This document shows positions 7,046-14,923 of a stretch of 20,400 bases of DNA, piece by piece. The DNA comes from Rhodobacteraceae bacterium UBA1957 (GTDB taxonomy: Bacteria; Pseudomonadota; Alphaproteobacteria; Rhodobacterales; Rhodobacteraceae). The notes below the pieces were generated by a model. It worked only from the letters and a program-made list of their open reading frames with translations, did not search any database and was not told where the DNA came from. Location of the stretch: positions 32,715 to 53,114 of the forward strand of contig DDEJ01000140.1 of the NCBI GenBank assembly GCA_002336405.1. Direction: 5' to 3'. A program made the position numbers and the translations under genes. Position 1 is the first letter of the stretch; each line of letters starts with the position of its first letter.

Positions 7046-9800
7046 TGCGGCGACGCTTTCGGCTCACTTTACAGAATTCAAGTTGAACGGCCGGATGGTG
7101 AAAGTGTCGGCTGCTGCCGGTGTACGGCTGTCGCACAGCTTGCGCGAACAACTGGGCGCAAAGGATGTCAAAATCGGCTGTAACGCGGGTGATTGCGGCG
7201 CCTGTACAGTTTTGGTTGATGGTGATCCGGTCTGTGCCTGCCTGATGCCAACCCAGCAGGCCGCAGGTAAAACGCTGGAAACCTTGGTGGGGCTTGTGGG
7301 GCAGGACCCCCGCGCCAAAGCCTTGGTGCAAAGCTTTCAAAACCATCAGGCTGCGCAATGCGGCATTTGCACCCCGGGTGTGATGGTTTCGGCGGTTGCG
7401 TTGTTGCGCGATGTCCCAAAACCGACAATTAAACAGGTTCAGGATGCGCTCGGGGGGGTGTTGTGCCGGTGTACCGGGTACCGCAAGATTATTGATGCGG
7501 TCTGTGAAGCGGGGCAAGCTGAGGTCTTTCCTGTGGCTGTCAGTGGCTCTGGTGCTGTTGGGACTTCTGTGGCCCGCCTCGACGGGTTGCAAAAACTTCA
7601 GGGGCGCGAGGTGTTTGGCGATGATGTTGCCCCACCTCAGGCGCTGGTGATAAAAGCTGTTCGGTCGCCTTTTGCGCGGGCAGAGTTCCGTTTTGGGGAT
7701 CTTGAAAACTATGTGACGTCCACTGCCGGGGTCCATGCGGTTTTGACGGCAGCGGATGTGCCCGGAAAAAATGCGTTCGGCGTCATTCCCGCTTTTCAGG
7801 ATCAGCCGGTTTTTGCTGAGACAGAGGCCCGGTTTCGCGGGGAAGCCGTTGCCGCCGTGATTGGTACCGCAGCAGCGATGGCATGTTTTGATGAAGCCGG
7901 GTTTCCGGTGATTTGGGAAGAGCGTCCCGCAGTGTCGCGGGTCGCACAGGCGCTGATGGCCTCGGCACCGCAGCTGCATGCAGACCATCCCCAAAACGTG
8001 ATGTGCGGTGGCTTTGTGGCTCGTGGTGATGCACAAAATGGGTTGTTGGACGCCGATGCCGTGGTGGAGGGGCTGTTTGAAACCGGTTTTGTCGAGCATG
8101 GTTATATCGAGCCGGAAGCCGGCTTTGCCGAATGCGTGGAGGGGCGCATAGAGGTGCATGCCTGCACCCAAGCGCCGGTCATGGATCTAGAAAGCCTGGC
8201 GGCAATTCTTGGCTGTGATCAAGGTAAACTCCGGATACGACCCACTGCGGTTGGCGGCGGTTTTGGGTCTAAACTGGATTTGTCGGTTCAGCCGTTTCTG
8301 GCGTTGGCGACGCTGAAAACGGGTCAGCCAGTTCGTATGACGTACAGCCGTACAGAAACGATGCAGGCGACAACCAAGCGCCATCCCTCCGAAATCGATC
8401 TTAAGATCGGCGCGACCAAAGCCGGGCGGATTTGCGGTTTTGTATTCACTGGAGACTTCAACACCGGGGCCTATGCCTCTTGGGGGCCAACGGTTGCCAA
8501 TCGCGTGCCGGTGCATGCTTCAGGTCCCTATCAGATAGCTGATTACCGCGCTGAGTCCCGTGGGATCTATACCCATTGCCCGCCCGCTGGGGCGTTTCGC
8601 GGGTTTGGCGTGCCGCAGGCAGCGATTGCGCAAGAAAGCCTGTTTGATGAATTGGCTGATAAGCTGGGGATCGATGCGCTTGAGTTTCGCGAGATAAACG
8701 CGCTGGAAGACGGCGCTGAAACGGTCTGTGGGCAAGTGTTTACACAGGGCGTTGGGATCAAGGATTGCCTGCGTGCCTTGCGCCCGGCTTGGCAGCGGGA
8801 AAAGGCGCTTTGCGCGGCATTTAATGCTGAGAATGCATCCATTAAGCGCGGGGTTGGTGTGGCTGCCGGCTGGTATGGATGTGGCAATACTTCGCTGCCC
8901 AACCCGTCGACGATTAAATCTGGCATTACCGCCGAGGGGCGTATTTTTCTGCATCAAGGCGCGACCGATATTGGGCAGGGGTCCAATACTGTGATTGCGC
9001 AGATTTTCGCACAGGCGCTGGGGGTGGTGGTGCACGACATTCATCTGTTGGGGCCCGACACGGATATTACCCCGGATGCGGGCAAGACCTCAGCCTCGCG
9101 ACAGACGTTTGTGTCCGGCAACGCCGCGCGCCTGTCGGGTGAAAGTTTACGGCGCAAAGTGCTGGCGCTGGCAAATGCAGGTCCCGATGCATCTTTCAGC
9201 TTTGATTCTGGAACGGTGACTATCTGTGATGGCGCAGGACCGCATGTGGTGGCTTTGCAGCGGCTGCCTGTCGGGGCTGACGGCTATGTTCTTGAGGCCA
9301 TAGAAACCTATGATCCACCAACCCTGCCGCTGGATGAAAACGGGCAAGGGGTGCCGTATGCGCAGTTTGGTTATGCGGCCCATCTTGCCGTGGTCGAGGT
9401 GGATATCCGGTTGGGGAGCGTTATTCCGCAGCGGTTTACGGCGGCCCATGACGTGGGACAAGCGATCAATCCACTGTTGGTTGAGGGTCAGGTGCAGGGG
9501 GGCATTGCCCAAGGGTTGGGCATGGCGTTGATGGAAGAATATCTGCCGGGACGGACCGAAAACCTGCATGATTACCTGATGCCAACCATTGGAGATGTGC
9601 CGCCGATTGAGACGCTGATTATTGAACAGGCAGATGCTGAGGGCCCCTACGGTGCCAAAGGACTGGGCGAGCATGTGCTTATTCCCACGGCACCGGCACT
9701 GTTGAACGCGATCAAAAATGCGACCGGGGTGCGGCTTTACAGTGTGCCAGCCACCCCATCACGGGTGCGTACGGCATTGAAAGAGGCTGGATATGACTGA
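7038..9800 (+). CDS. Fused [2Fe-2S] and molybdopterin subunit of molybdenum hydroxylase (putative nicotinate dehydrogenase)
   Basis: This 920-residue protein joins a small subunit (residues about 10-165) to a large molybdopterin subunit (about 175-920). Cluster ligands are C48, C53, C56, C68 and C108, C111, C143, C145. Molybdopterin motifs are GGGFGSK near 405, GAFRGFG near 518, DIGQGSNT near 645, and GAKGLGE ending in the expected catalytic glutamate near E878. There is no C-terminal cytochrome extension. In E. barkeri the corresponding nicotinate dehydrogenase is split into separate subunits, so the fusion is a difference. ATG 7038 was chosen because it gives an 8-nt overlap with the upstream gene; GTG 7011 or ATG 7023 in the same frame are alternatives. 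The next gene overlaps by ATGACTGA. Substrate assignment rests on hnr and ena nearby. Confidence 0.88.
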   Translation: MDNAATLSAHFTEFKLNGRMVKVSAAAGVRLSHSLREQLGAKDVKIGCNAGDCGACTVLVDGDPVCACLMPTQQAAGKTLETLVGLVGQDPRAKALVQSFQNHQAAQCGICTPGVMVSAVALLRDVPKPTIKQVQDALGGVLCRCTGYRKIIDAVCEAGQAEVFPVAVSGSGAVGTSVARLDGLQKLQGREVFGDDVAPPQALVIKAVRSPFARAEFRFGDLENYVTSTAGVHAVLTAADVPGKNAFGVIPAFQDQPVFAETEARFRGEAVAAVIGTAAAMACFDEAGFPVIWEERPAVSRVAQALMASAPQLHADHPQNVMCGGFVARGDAQNGLLDADAVVEGLFETGFVEHGYIEPEAGFAECVEGRIEVHACTQAPVMDLESLAAILGCDQGKLRIRPTAVGGGFGSKLDLSVQPFLALATLKTGQPVRMTYSRTETMQATTKRHPSEIDLKIGATKAGRICGFVFTGDFNTGAYASWGPTVANRVPVHASGPYQIADYRAESRGIYTHCPPAGAFRGFGVPQAAIAQESLFDELADKLGIDALEFREINALEDGAETVCGQVFTQGVGIKDCLRALRPAWQREKALCAAFNAENASIKRGVGVAAGWYGCGNTSLPNPSTIKSGITAEGRIFLHQGATDIGQGSNTVIAQIFAQALGVVVHDIHLLGPDTDITPDAGKTSASRQTFVSGNAARLSGESLRRKVLALANAGPDASFSFDSGTVTICDGAGPHVVALQRLPVGADGYVLEAIETYDPPTLPLDENGQGVPYAQFGYAAHLAVVEVDIRLGSVIPQRFTAAHDVGQAINPLLVEGQVQGGIAQGLGMALMEEYLPGRTENLHDYLMPTIGDVPPIETLIIEQADAEGPYGAKGLGEHVLIPTAPALLNAIKNATGVRLYSVPATPSRVRTALKEAGYD

Positions 9801-11286
9801 TCAACTGCCTGCTAAAGCGGAGAAAATTCGTTGTGATGCTTGCCCGGTGATGTGTTTTATTGCCGAGGGAAAATCCGGGGCCTGTGACCGCTATGCCAAT
9901 CATGGTGGCGATCTGATCCGGCTTGATCCGCTGACGGTGATTGAAAGTGGCGTGCCTGCAGTTGCGTTTCTCGGTACTGGTGACGCGCCGTCGGGGTGGG
10001 ACGGTGATATGATAAAAGGGCGCCGGCAATTTGTCACTGCAGTCGGTGCTGGAACCACCTATCCCGATTATAAGCCAGCGCCTTTTATCGTCAGCCAGCA
10101 GGTTGACGGTATTGATATGGTCACTGTCGTGACCGAGGGTATTTTCAGCTATTGCGGCGTGAAGGTTAAAATTGATTCTGATCGTCATATCGGTCATGAA
10201 CGGGCGATCGTGCGTGCGAATGGCGAGGCGATAGGTCATGTCATGACTGGTGAATACGGCTCAAAAATGCTGTCTCTGGGTGGGGTTGATCATCTGACTG
10301 GTGGGTCAAAAAAAGAGGGGCGGGCGACCTGTGACGCGCTGTTGCAACTGTGCAATCGTGAAGCGGTCGATTTGGAAATCGACGCCGGCGCAACGCTTAC
10401 TGTGCAGGCCGGTCAGCCTCCGATTATCAACGGAGTTGCTGAAAAGCTGATGCGGGTGGGGTGTGGATCTGCGACGATTGGTATGTTTGCTCAGCAATGG
10501 GCGCCCCATGTCGATGAGGTGGTGGTGGTGGACGATCACATCACGGGTGTTCTTTCTGAACATGAGGCGGGCAAAGGCTTGGATATGGCGCCTTCAGGCA
10601 TTAAGGTGATGGGCCGTAAATCCACGCCGGGGCGGTATTTTCAGGTGGCCGAACCCGGTACTGGCTGGGGCGGTACAGATGTGGAAGATCCGCTATCAAT
10701 TTTAAAACCTGCTGATCCCAAGAAAGCCTGGCCGGGATTGCGGTTGTTGATGATCTCGACCACGGGCGAACAATGGGCTTATTTTGAACTGGATGCAGGT
10801 TTGGTGCCGCAACCCGCAACAATATCGGCCCCACTTTTGGCCTCGGCGGAACGCGTGGCCGAAAACTGTGAACCATCGCTGTGTTCGGTTTTGTTTATGG
10901 GAGGCGCGGGCGGCTCTTTGCGGGCCGGAGTGACCGAAAATCCGGTGCGGCTGACCCGTTCGGTAAAAGAGGCGCTGACCCATGTTACCTGTGGTGGGGC
11001 ACCGGCCTATATCTGGCCCGGCGGTGGGATCACCTTTATGGCTGACGTGATGGAGATGCCGAGCAATGCGTTTGGATATGTGCCAACACCTGCCTTGGTC
11101 GCGCCGGTTGAGTTTACGCTGCGCAAAGCTGATTATGTCGCTCTGGGGGGGCATGTGGACCGTATTGTGCCGCTAGAGGCGGTGCTGAGTTCCGAAATTC
11201 GCACAGTTGCTCCGACACCCAATCATGCCTATCCAACTGACCAGAAAAATTATCGTTGGGCAGTATCAAAACAGAGTTGTTCGTAA
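9793..11286 (+). CDS. hnr: 6-hydroxynicotinate reductase (Fe-S flavoprotein)
   Basis: This 497-residue protein resembles the 6-hydroxynicotinate reductase family first described in Eubacterium barkeri. That enzyme reduces 6-hydroxynicotinate to 1,4,5,6-tetrahydro-6-oxonicotinate with ferredoxin. An N-terminal cysteine cluster CX2CX3CX9C (C14, C17, C21, C31 in RCDACPVMC...GACDRY) could hold an iron-sulfur centre. Glycine-rich blocks follow, such as GVDHLTGG, VGCGSATIGMF and VTCGGAPAYIWPGGG. The start overlaps the preceding hydroxylase by 8 nt and the stop shares TAATG with the next gene, so it sits inside one coupled operon. Its presence makes the reductive branch, rather than the oxidative 2,5-dihydroxypyridine branch, the likely fate of the ring. 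Function is by family and context. Confidence 0.85.
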   Translation: MTDQLPAKAEKIRCDACPVMCFIAEGKSGACDRYANHGGDLIRLDPLTVIESGVPAVAFLGTGDAPSGWDGDMIKGRRQFVTAVGAGTTYPDYKPAPFIVSQQVDGIDMVTVVTEGIFSYCGVKVKIDSDRHIGHERAIVRANGEAIGHVMTGEYGSKMLSLGGVDHLTGGSKKEGRATCDALLQLCNREAVDLEIDAGATLTVQAGQPPIINGVAEKLMRVGCGSATIGMFAQQWAPHVDEVVVVDDHITGVLSEHEAGKGLDMAPSGIKVMGRKSTPGRYFQVAEPGTGWGGTDVEDPLSILKPADPKKAWPGLRLLMISTTGEQWAYFELDAGLVPQPATISAPLLASAERVAENCEPSLCSVLFMGGAGGSLRAGVTENPVRLTRSVKEALTHVTCGGAPAYIWPGGGITFMADVMEMPSNAFGYVPTPALVAPVEFTLRKADYVALGGHVDRIVPLEAVLSSEIRTVAPTPNHAYPTDQKNYRWAVSKQSCS

Positions 11287-12146
11287 TGCAGACTGCTGTG
11301 GCAAAACGGCTGGCGGATGGCAGGCGTCTGCATTTACATCATGGCCCGATTGATTTGATTATTGGCGTTGATGGCGATCGTGCGGCGGCGTTTGCGGCGG
11401 CAACACAGCGGTTTCACACCGTTTTGGAGGAACTGGTTGCCGAGTTGCCAATATTGCGATGCCAGAAAAAGGGCGATGTGACAGGGGCAATTGCGCTGCA
11501 GATGCAGCGCGCGGTTCAGCCCCATGTGAATTGGGGATTTGTCACGCCGATGGCGGCTGTTGCCGGGGCAGTTGCCGATACAGTGCTGACAGCGATGCTG
11601 ACAAAGGCCAAAATGCGCCGTGCCTATGTCAATAATGGTGGCGATATTGCGCTTTGGCTTTCCGGGACCGAGCGGTTTCGCACATTGGTTGCGGATCGTG
11701 ACAATTCTGAATTGGCTCGTATCACTTTGACGATTGCTGATCCTGCCCGAGGCATTGCCACCAGCGGACGACATGGGCGCAGCCTTTCGCGGGGTATTGC
11801 CGATGCGGTGACAGTGTTGGCGCAGACTGCGGCTGAGGCAGATGTCGCCGCAACGCTGATTGCCAATGCGGTAGATTTGCCCGGTCATGCGGCGATCTGT
11901 CGTGCGCCAGCCTGTGATCTTGATCCCGAAAACGATCTGGGCCAGCGTCATGTTGTTACAGGCGTTGGTGGGTTGGCAGGCAGCGATGTGGTTGCGGCAT
12001 TGGGCCGGGGTGGACTTTTGGCTGAACAGATGCGGGGCAAGGGGTTGATCTGTGGTGCGGCGCTGTTCTTGCGAGGGAACTCGTACATTATTGATCCGGC
12101 GAAGACGCAATTTAATCAACTTGGAAAGAATGTGGAATATGCCTGA
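11286..12146 (+). CDS. UPF0280 family protein, ApbE-like fold
   Basis: This 286-residue protein belongs to UPF0280, a family related to ApbE flavin transferases. Visible likenesses to ApbE are VNNGGDIALW (residues 115-124) and, towards the C-terminus, IATSGRHGRSLSRGIADAVTVLA followed by AADVAATLIAN-type helices. No signal peptide or lipobox is seen, so unlike classical ApbE it should be cytosolic. The ATG shares one base with the hnr stop (TAATG), which is tight coupling, and suggests the protein helps 6-hydroxynicotinate reductase, for instance in cofactor assembly. That is inference; the biochemical role of UPF0280 is not established to my knowledge. GTG 11256 would lengthen it by 10 residues but lacks the coupling. 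The stop overlaps the next start by 8 nt. Confidence 0.85.
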   Translation: MQTAVAKRLADGRRLHLHHGPIDLIIGVDGDRAAAFAAATQRFHTVLEELVAELPILRCQKKGDVTGAIALQMQRAVQPHVNWGFVTPMAAVAGAVADTVLTAMLTKAKMRRAYVNNGGDIALWLSGTERFRTLVADRDNSELARITLTIADPARGIATSGRHGRSLSRGIADAVTVLAQTAAEADVAATLIANAVDLPGHAAICRAPACDLDPENDLGQRHVVTGVGGLAGSDVVAALGRGGLLAEQMRGKGLICGAALFLRGNSYIIDPAKTQFNQLGKNVEYA

Positions 12147-12723
12147 AGTTAAGATTAGAAAAATCGTCAGTTGCACCGAAGAGATCTATCACGAGGGGGG
12201 GCCTAAGGCTGACACCCCGTTGCGCCGCGCCGCGGTTGTTGCCGTGATTGAAAATCCGTTTGCTGGCACCTTTGCCGAAGATATTCAGCCCTTTATGGAA
12301 GACCTCAAGCCTCTGGGTCTTGAGATGGCGACGCGGTTGGTTGGGCTGCTGGGCGGTGATCCTGCCCTGGTCGAGGGTTACGGAAAAGGCGCAATTATTG
12401 GCGCTGCGGGCGAATTGGAACATGGCGCGCTCTGGCATGCGCCTGGCGGCTATGCGATGCGCGATGTACTGGGTGGGGCCAAAGCCATCGTGCCCTCATC
12501 AAAAAAGGTGGGAGGCGTGGGTGCGCGTCTTGATGTGCCCGTGACCCATATCGAGGCATCTTATGTCCGCAGTCATTTTGACTCGATGGAAATCGGCCTC
12601 AATGATGCACCACGGGCCAATGAGATGGTTCTGACGCTGGTGATGACCACAGGCGCGCGGGTCCACAATCGGGCGGGCGGCTTGCAGGCGGGTAAAATTG
12701 AAGGAAAGGATGGATTGAGATGA
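12139..12723 (+). CDS. Amino acid synthesis family protein (DUF1185/PF06684), first paralogue
   Basis: This 194-residue protein belongs to the family named 'amino acid synthesis', whose solved member has a chorismate-mutase-like (AroH) fold but no proven reaction. Recognisable blocks are VIENPFAG, GYGKGAIIGAAGELEHG, VPSSKKVGG, LDVPVTH, SYVRSHFD, LNDAPRANE and a final EGKDGLR. I chose ATG 12139, which overlaps the UPF0280 stop by 8 nt and has GGAAAGA 9 nt upstream; ATG 12130 is possible. A second copy of equal length follows with an ATGA overlap, which points to a heteromeric complex. In this island it may act on a pathway intermediate, for example in ring opening or isomerisation, but nothing in the sequence proves that. 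Confidence 0.88.
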   Translation: MPEVKIRKIVSCTEEIYHEGGPKADTPLRRAAVVAVIENPFAGTFAEDIQPFMEDLKPLGLEMATRLVGLLGGDPALVEGYGKGAIIGAAGELEHGALWHAPGGYAMRDVLGGAKAIVPSSKKVGGVGARLDVPVTHIEASYVRSHFDSMEIGLNDAPRANEMVLTLVMTTGARVHNRAGGLQAGKIEGKDGLR

Positions 12724-13304
12724 GTGCAGATATTCGAAAGATTGCGGTCTGGGTCGAGGAAACCCATCAAGAGATTGGCAAAGTGATTTCACCGGCCACC
12801 CGCAAGGCGGTGGCGGTGGCGGTAATTGCCAACCCCTTTGCCGGCCGCTATGTTGAAGACCTGACACCTTTGATGGATATCGGTGCGGAGCTTGGCGGTC
12901 TTTTGGGCGATAAATGTGTGGCCGCGCTGGGTATTTCGTCAGATCAGGCGGAAAGCTATGGCAAGGCGGTTATGGTCGGTGAGAACGGCGAATTGGAGCA
13001 TGCCGCGGCGATTTTGCACCCAAAGCTTGGCGCACCTTTGCGTAAAGCGGTGGAAAAAGGGGCAGCCTTGGTGCCGTCCTCTAAAAAAATGGGTGGGCCA
13101 GGGCAGGTTCTTGACGTGCCGCTGGGTCATAAAGAGGCCGCATATGTGCGCAGCCATTTTGACGGTATCGAAGTACGGTTGAACGATTCTCCGCGGGCCA
13201 ATGAATTGATGGTGGCGGTGGCTGTGACAGATAGTGGCCGCCCTTTGCCGCGGGTTGGTGGGCTGACACATGGCGCAGCCGAGGGCATTGACGGGTTGCG
13301 ATAA
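12720..13304 (+). CDS. Amino acid synthesis family protein (DUF1185/PF06684), second paralogue
   Basis: This is the second 194-residue member, starting within the stop of the first (ATGA). It shares with its neighbour IRKI, VAVIxNPFAG, YGK, GELEH, VPSSKKxGGxG, LDVPxxH, YVRSHFD, LNDxPRANE and the ending EGxDGLR, and differs through most of residues 10-30 and 55-75. The copies are therefore old duplicates kept with separate roles, not a recent repeat. Both keep the PSSKK loop, so neither looks like a dead subunit. It is the last gene of the coupled run that began at 6167 and ends 4 nt from the convergent MarR gene. The reaction is unknown. Confidence 0.88.
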   Translation: MSADIRKIAVWVEETHQEIGKVISPATRKAVAVAVIANPFAGRYVEDLTPLMDIGAELGGLLGDKCVAALGISSDQAESYGKAVMVGENGELEHAAAILHPKLGAPLRKAVEKGAALVPSSKKMGGPGQVLDVPLGHKEAAYVRSHFDGIEVRLNDSPRANELMVAVAVTDSGRPLPRVGGLTHGAAEGIDGLR

Positions 13305-13308
13305 CCTT

Positions 13309-13725
13309 TTACAGCTTGTCCAGAAGATCAAGCAGGCGGTCCAGTTCTCGAGACGACAGATTGGCCGCAGTGTGGGCCGAAATATGGAGTGCGTTTTCAA
13401 TAGTTTTGGTGGTAAACGCCCGCCCCTCTGGGGTTAACGAAATGTCCAGACGCCGCAAATCTTTTTGTGATTGTGTGCTTAACACAAAGCCTTTTTTCTT
13501 CAGCCGGTCTACCACGCCTTTTGTTGTGGCGGCATCCATTCCAACCAGCCGCCCGAGGTGATTTTGCGAAATCGAGCCTGTTTCTTTCAGCTTTGCCAAG
13601 ACCGCAAATTGCGTGGGCGTAACGTCGGGCATCAAGCGTGAAAACACCTCCAGATGTTTTTGGTTTGCGAGCCTGAGTTTAAAGCCTATTTGGTCCTCAA
13701 GCCGGTAGTCGCTCGGGTCAGACAT
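13309..13725 (-). CDS. MarR-family regulator, NicR-like
   Basis: This 138-residue MarR protein is complete. Dimer helices lie at both ends. The winged helix covers about residues 35-105, with TPTQFAVLAKLKETG, the recognition helix GMDAATTKGVVDRLKKKG and the wing DLRRLDISLTPEGRA. The recognition helix is like that of NicR/BpsR (AIDQATVRGVVERL as I remember it), MarR repressors of nicotinate degradation that respond to 6-hydroxynicotinate. The gene is convergent with the catabolic operon and has a GAGGAG ribosome site 9 nt before ATG 13725. A palindrome of the type found before the other two transcription units lies 61 nt upstream of its start. Repression of the island and of itself, relieved by 6-hydroxynicotinate, is the natural reading but is inference. 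Confidence 0.85.
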   Translation of the reverse strand: MSDPSDYRLEDQIGFKLRLANQKHLEVFSRLMPDVTPTQFAVLAKLKETGSISQNHLGRLVGMDAATTKGVVDRLKKKGFVLSTQSQKDLRRLDISLTPEGRAFTTKTIENALHISAHTAANLSSRELDRLLDLLDKL

Positions 13726-13785
13726 GCGCTGTCACTCCTCATTTGAGCTTTATTCTAGGTGGTGCGTAACCAAAATCTATTGTAA

Positions 13786-13797
13786 TTGACATGCTAA
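13786..13797. promoter_or_regulatory. Candidate operator 3 upstream of the MarR gene
   Basis: TTGACATGCTAA matches TTAGCATGCTAA at 10 of 12 positions. On the - strand it lies directly upstream of TACAAT (complement of 13779-13784), a fair -10 for the MarR gene, so a bound protein would sit between -35 and -10. It also contains TTGACA on the + strand, but I saw no matching -10 towards suhB. Confidence 0.4.
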
Positions 13798-13883
13798 AGA
13801 TGATTGGTGCGCAGCGGTTGATCCTTTTTCTGGGATGGAATCACAGTCATTAATTATGTGTCGGCCAAAAATTATTATAAGCG

Positions 13884-14099
13884 GTGTGGCCAGATATCTT
13901 GTTACTTGCGCCAACCTTGATCACGCGCCGACCTTTTCAAGGCCTTGCTGTCGCTGTGGCGCGTTTTTCTGGTCGGGCCGCTCTGTGCCTGCAATGTGCA
14001 GCCTCTACCGGTCAGGTGTTGGTGGCGGGACGGGGCAATCAGCTCTTGGCAAGCGGGCCCCCGGCGCGTATACGCGCGCTTCAGCAGCAAGGACAGTGA
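13884..14099 (+). other. Unassigned stretch before suhB with a weak 71-codon reading frame
   Basis: The 376 nt between the MarR start and suhB hold the MarR promoter region and little else I can assign. A frame from GTG 13884 ends in TGA at 14097-14099, overlapping the first possible suhB ATG (TGATG). Its C-terminal half (VLVAGRGNQLLASGPPARIR) reads like a protein but I do not recognise it, and no ribosome site precedes the GTG. It may be a small leader gene, the tail of a lost gene, or chance in a GC-rich stretch. Confidence 0.2.
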
Positions 14100-14101
14100 T
14101 G

Positions 14102-14893
14102 ATGCAAACCAGCGCCAATTTGAACGTTATGGTAAAGGCGGCCCGCAAGGCCGGCCGGTCCTTGATGAAAGATTTTCAGGAAGTTGAAAACCTGCAGGTC
14201 TCGGTTAAAGGCGCGGGAGATTTTGTCACCAAGGCTGATATTGCAGCCGAAAAAATCATTAAAGACGAGTTGCTGCAAGCCCGTCCGACCTATGGGTGGA
14301 TTGGGGAGGAAAGTGGCGAGATTGAAGGGACGGATCCGACCAGACGCTGGATTGTTGACCCGTTAGACGGCACCACTAATTTTTTGCATGGATTGCCGCA
14401 TTGGTCGGTGTCTATTGCGCTCGAACACAAGGGGCAGGTCGTTGCTGGCGTGGTTCATGACCCGATTAAAAACGAATTGTTTTTCGCCGAGAAGGGCAGC
14501 GGGGCCTGGATGAATGAAACAAGACTACGGGTGTCGGGGCGCAACCGGATGATCGAAGCGGTGTTTGCGACCGGGCTGCCATTTGCCGGCCGTGCGGATC
14601 TTCCGGCATCGCTGCGGGATTTAGGGCGGCTTTTGCCGGTCTGTGCCGGCGTGCGCCAGTCGGGGTCTGCGGCGCTAGATTTATCCTATGTTGCCGCTGG
14701 TCGCTTTGATGGCTTTTGGGAACGTCGCTTGAATGTTTGGGATTTAGCGGCGGGTTTGATTATTCTGCGCGAAGCGGGCGGTTTGGCCAGCCCAATTGAC
14801 AAAAGTTGCGATATTCTTGGAGATGGCGAGATTATTTGCTCAAATGAGCCGTTGTACGAGACATTTCTTGCGGCCATCCGCAACGCGATGTGA
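14102..14893 (+). CDS. suhB: Inositol monophosphatase family protein (SuhB type)
   Basis: This 263-residue Mg-dependent sugar-phosphate phosphatase has the family motifs in order: KAGDFVTKAD-type strand (36-46), GEES (68-71) with the metal glutamate, IVDPLDGTTNFLHG (84-97) carrying the two metal aspartates, and WDLAAGLIILREAGG near the C-terminus with the third aspartate. It would hydrolyse inositol-1-phosphate or related substrates; members of this group also act in ribosome and transcription antitermination complexes in E. coli. ATG 14102 has AAGGA 8 nt upstream; ATG 14099 directly before it is the alternative. A longer frame reaches 13835 but is not family-like. It converges on ppx with 30 nt between. 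Confidence 0.92.
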   Translation: MQTSANLNVMVKAARKAGRSLMKDFQEVENLQVSVKGAGDFVTKADIAAEKIIKDELLQARPTYGWIGEESGEIEGTDPTRRWIVDPLDGTTNFLHGLPHWSVSIALEHKGQVVAGVVHDPIKNELFFAEKGSGAWMNETRLRVSGRNRMIEAVFATGLPFAGRADLPASLRDLGRLLPVCAGVRQSGSAALDLSYVAAGRFDGFWERRLNVWDLAAGLIILREAGGLASPIDKSCDILGDGEIICSNEPLYETFLAAIRNAM

Positions 14894-14923
14894 GCCGACA
14901 ACTGTTCTTACGCCGTGCTGGTT

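Noticed and set aside
6744..8171. 475-codon open frame on the - strand
   Set aside because: It lies antisense to the FAD subunit and fused hydroxylase genes, is rich in H, R and P, and has no family likeness; the + strand genes explain the region.
10381..10398. DAGATL in 6-hydroxynicotinate reductase as an ApbE-type flavinylation site for the UPF0280 partner
   Set aside because: The usual target has S or T before GA and an aspartate three residues before the G; here an A stands there and the D spacing is wrong. It looks like an ordinary beta turn.
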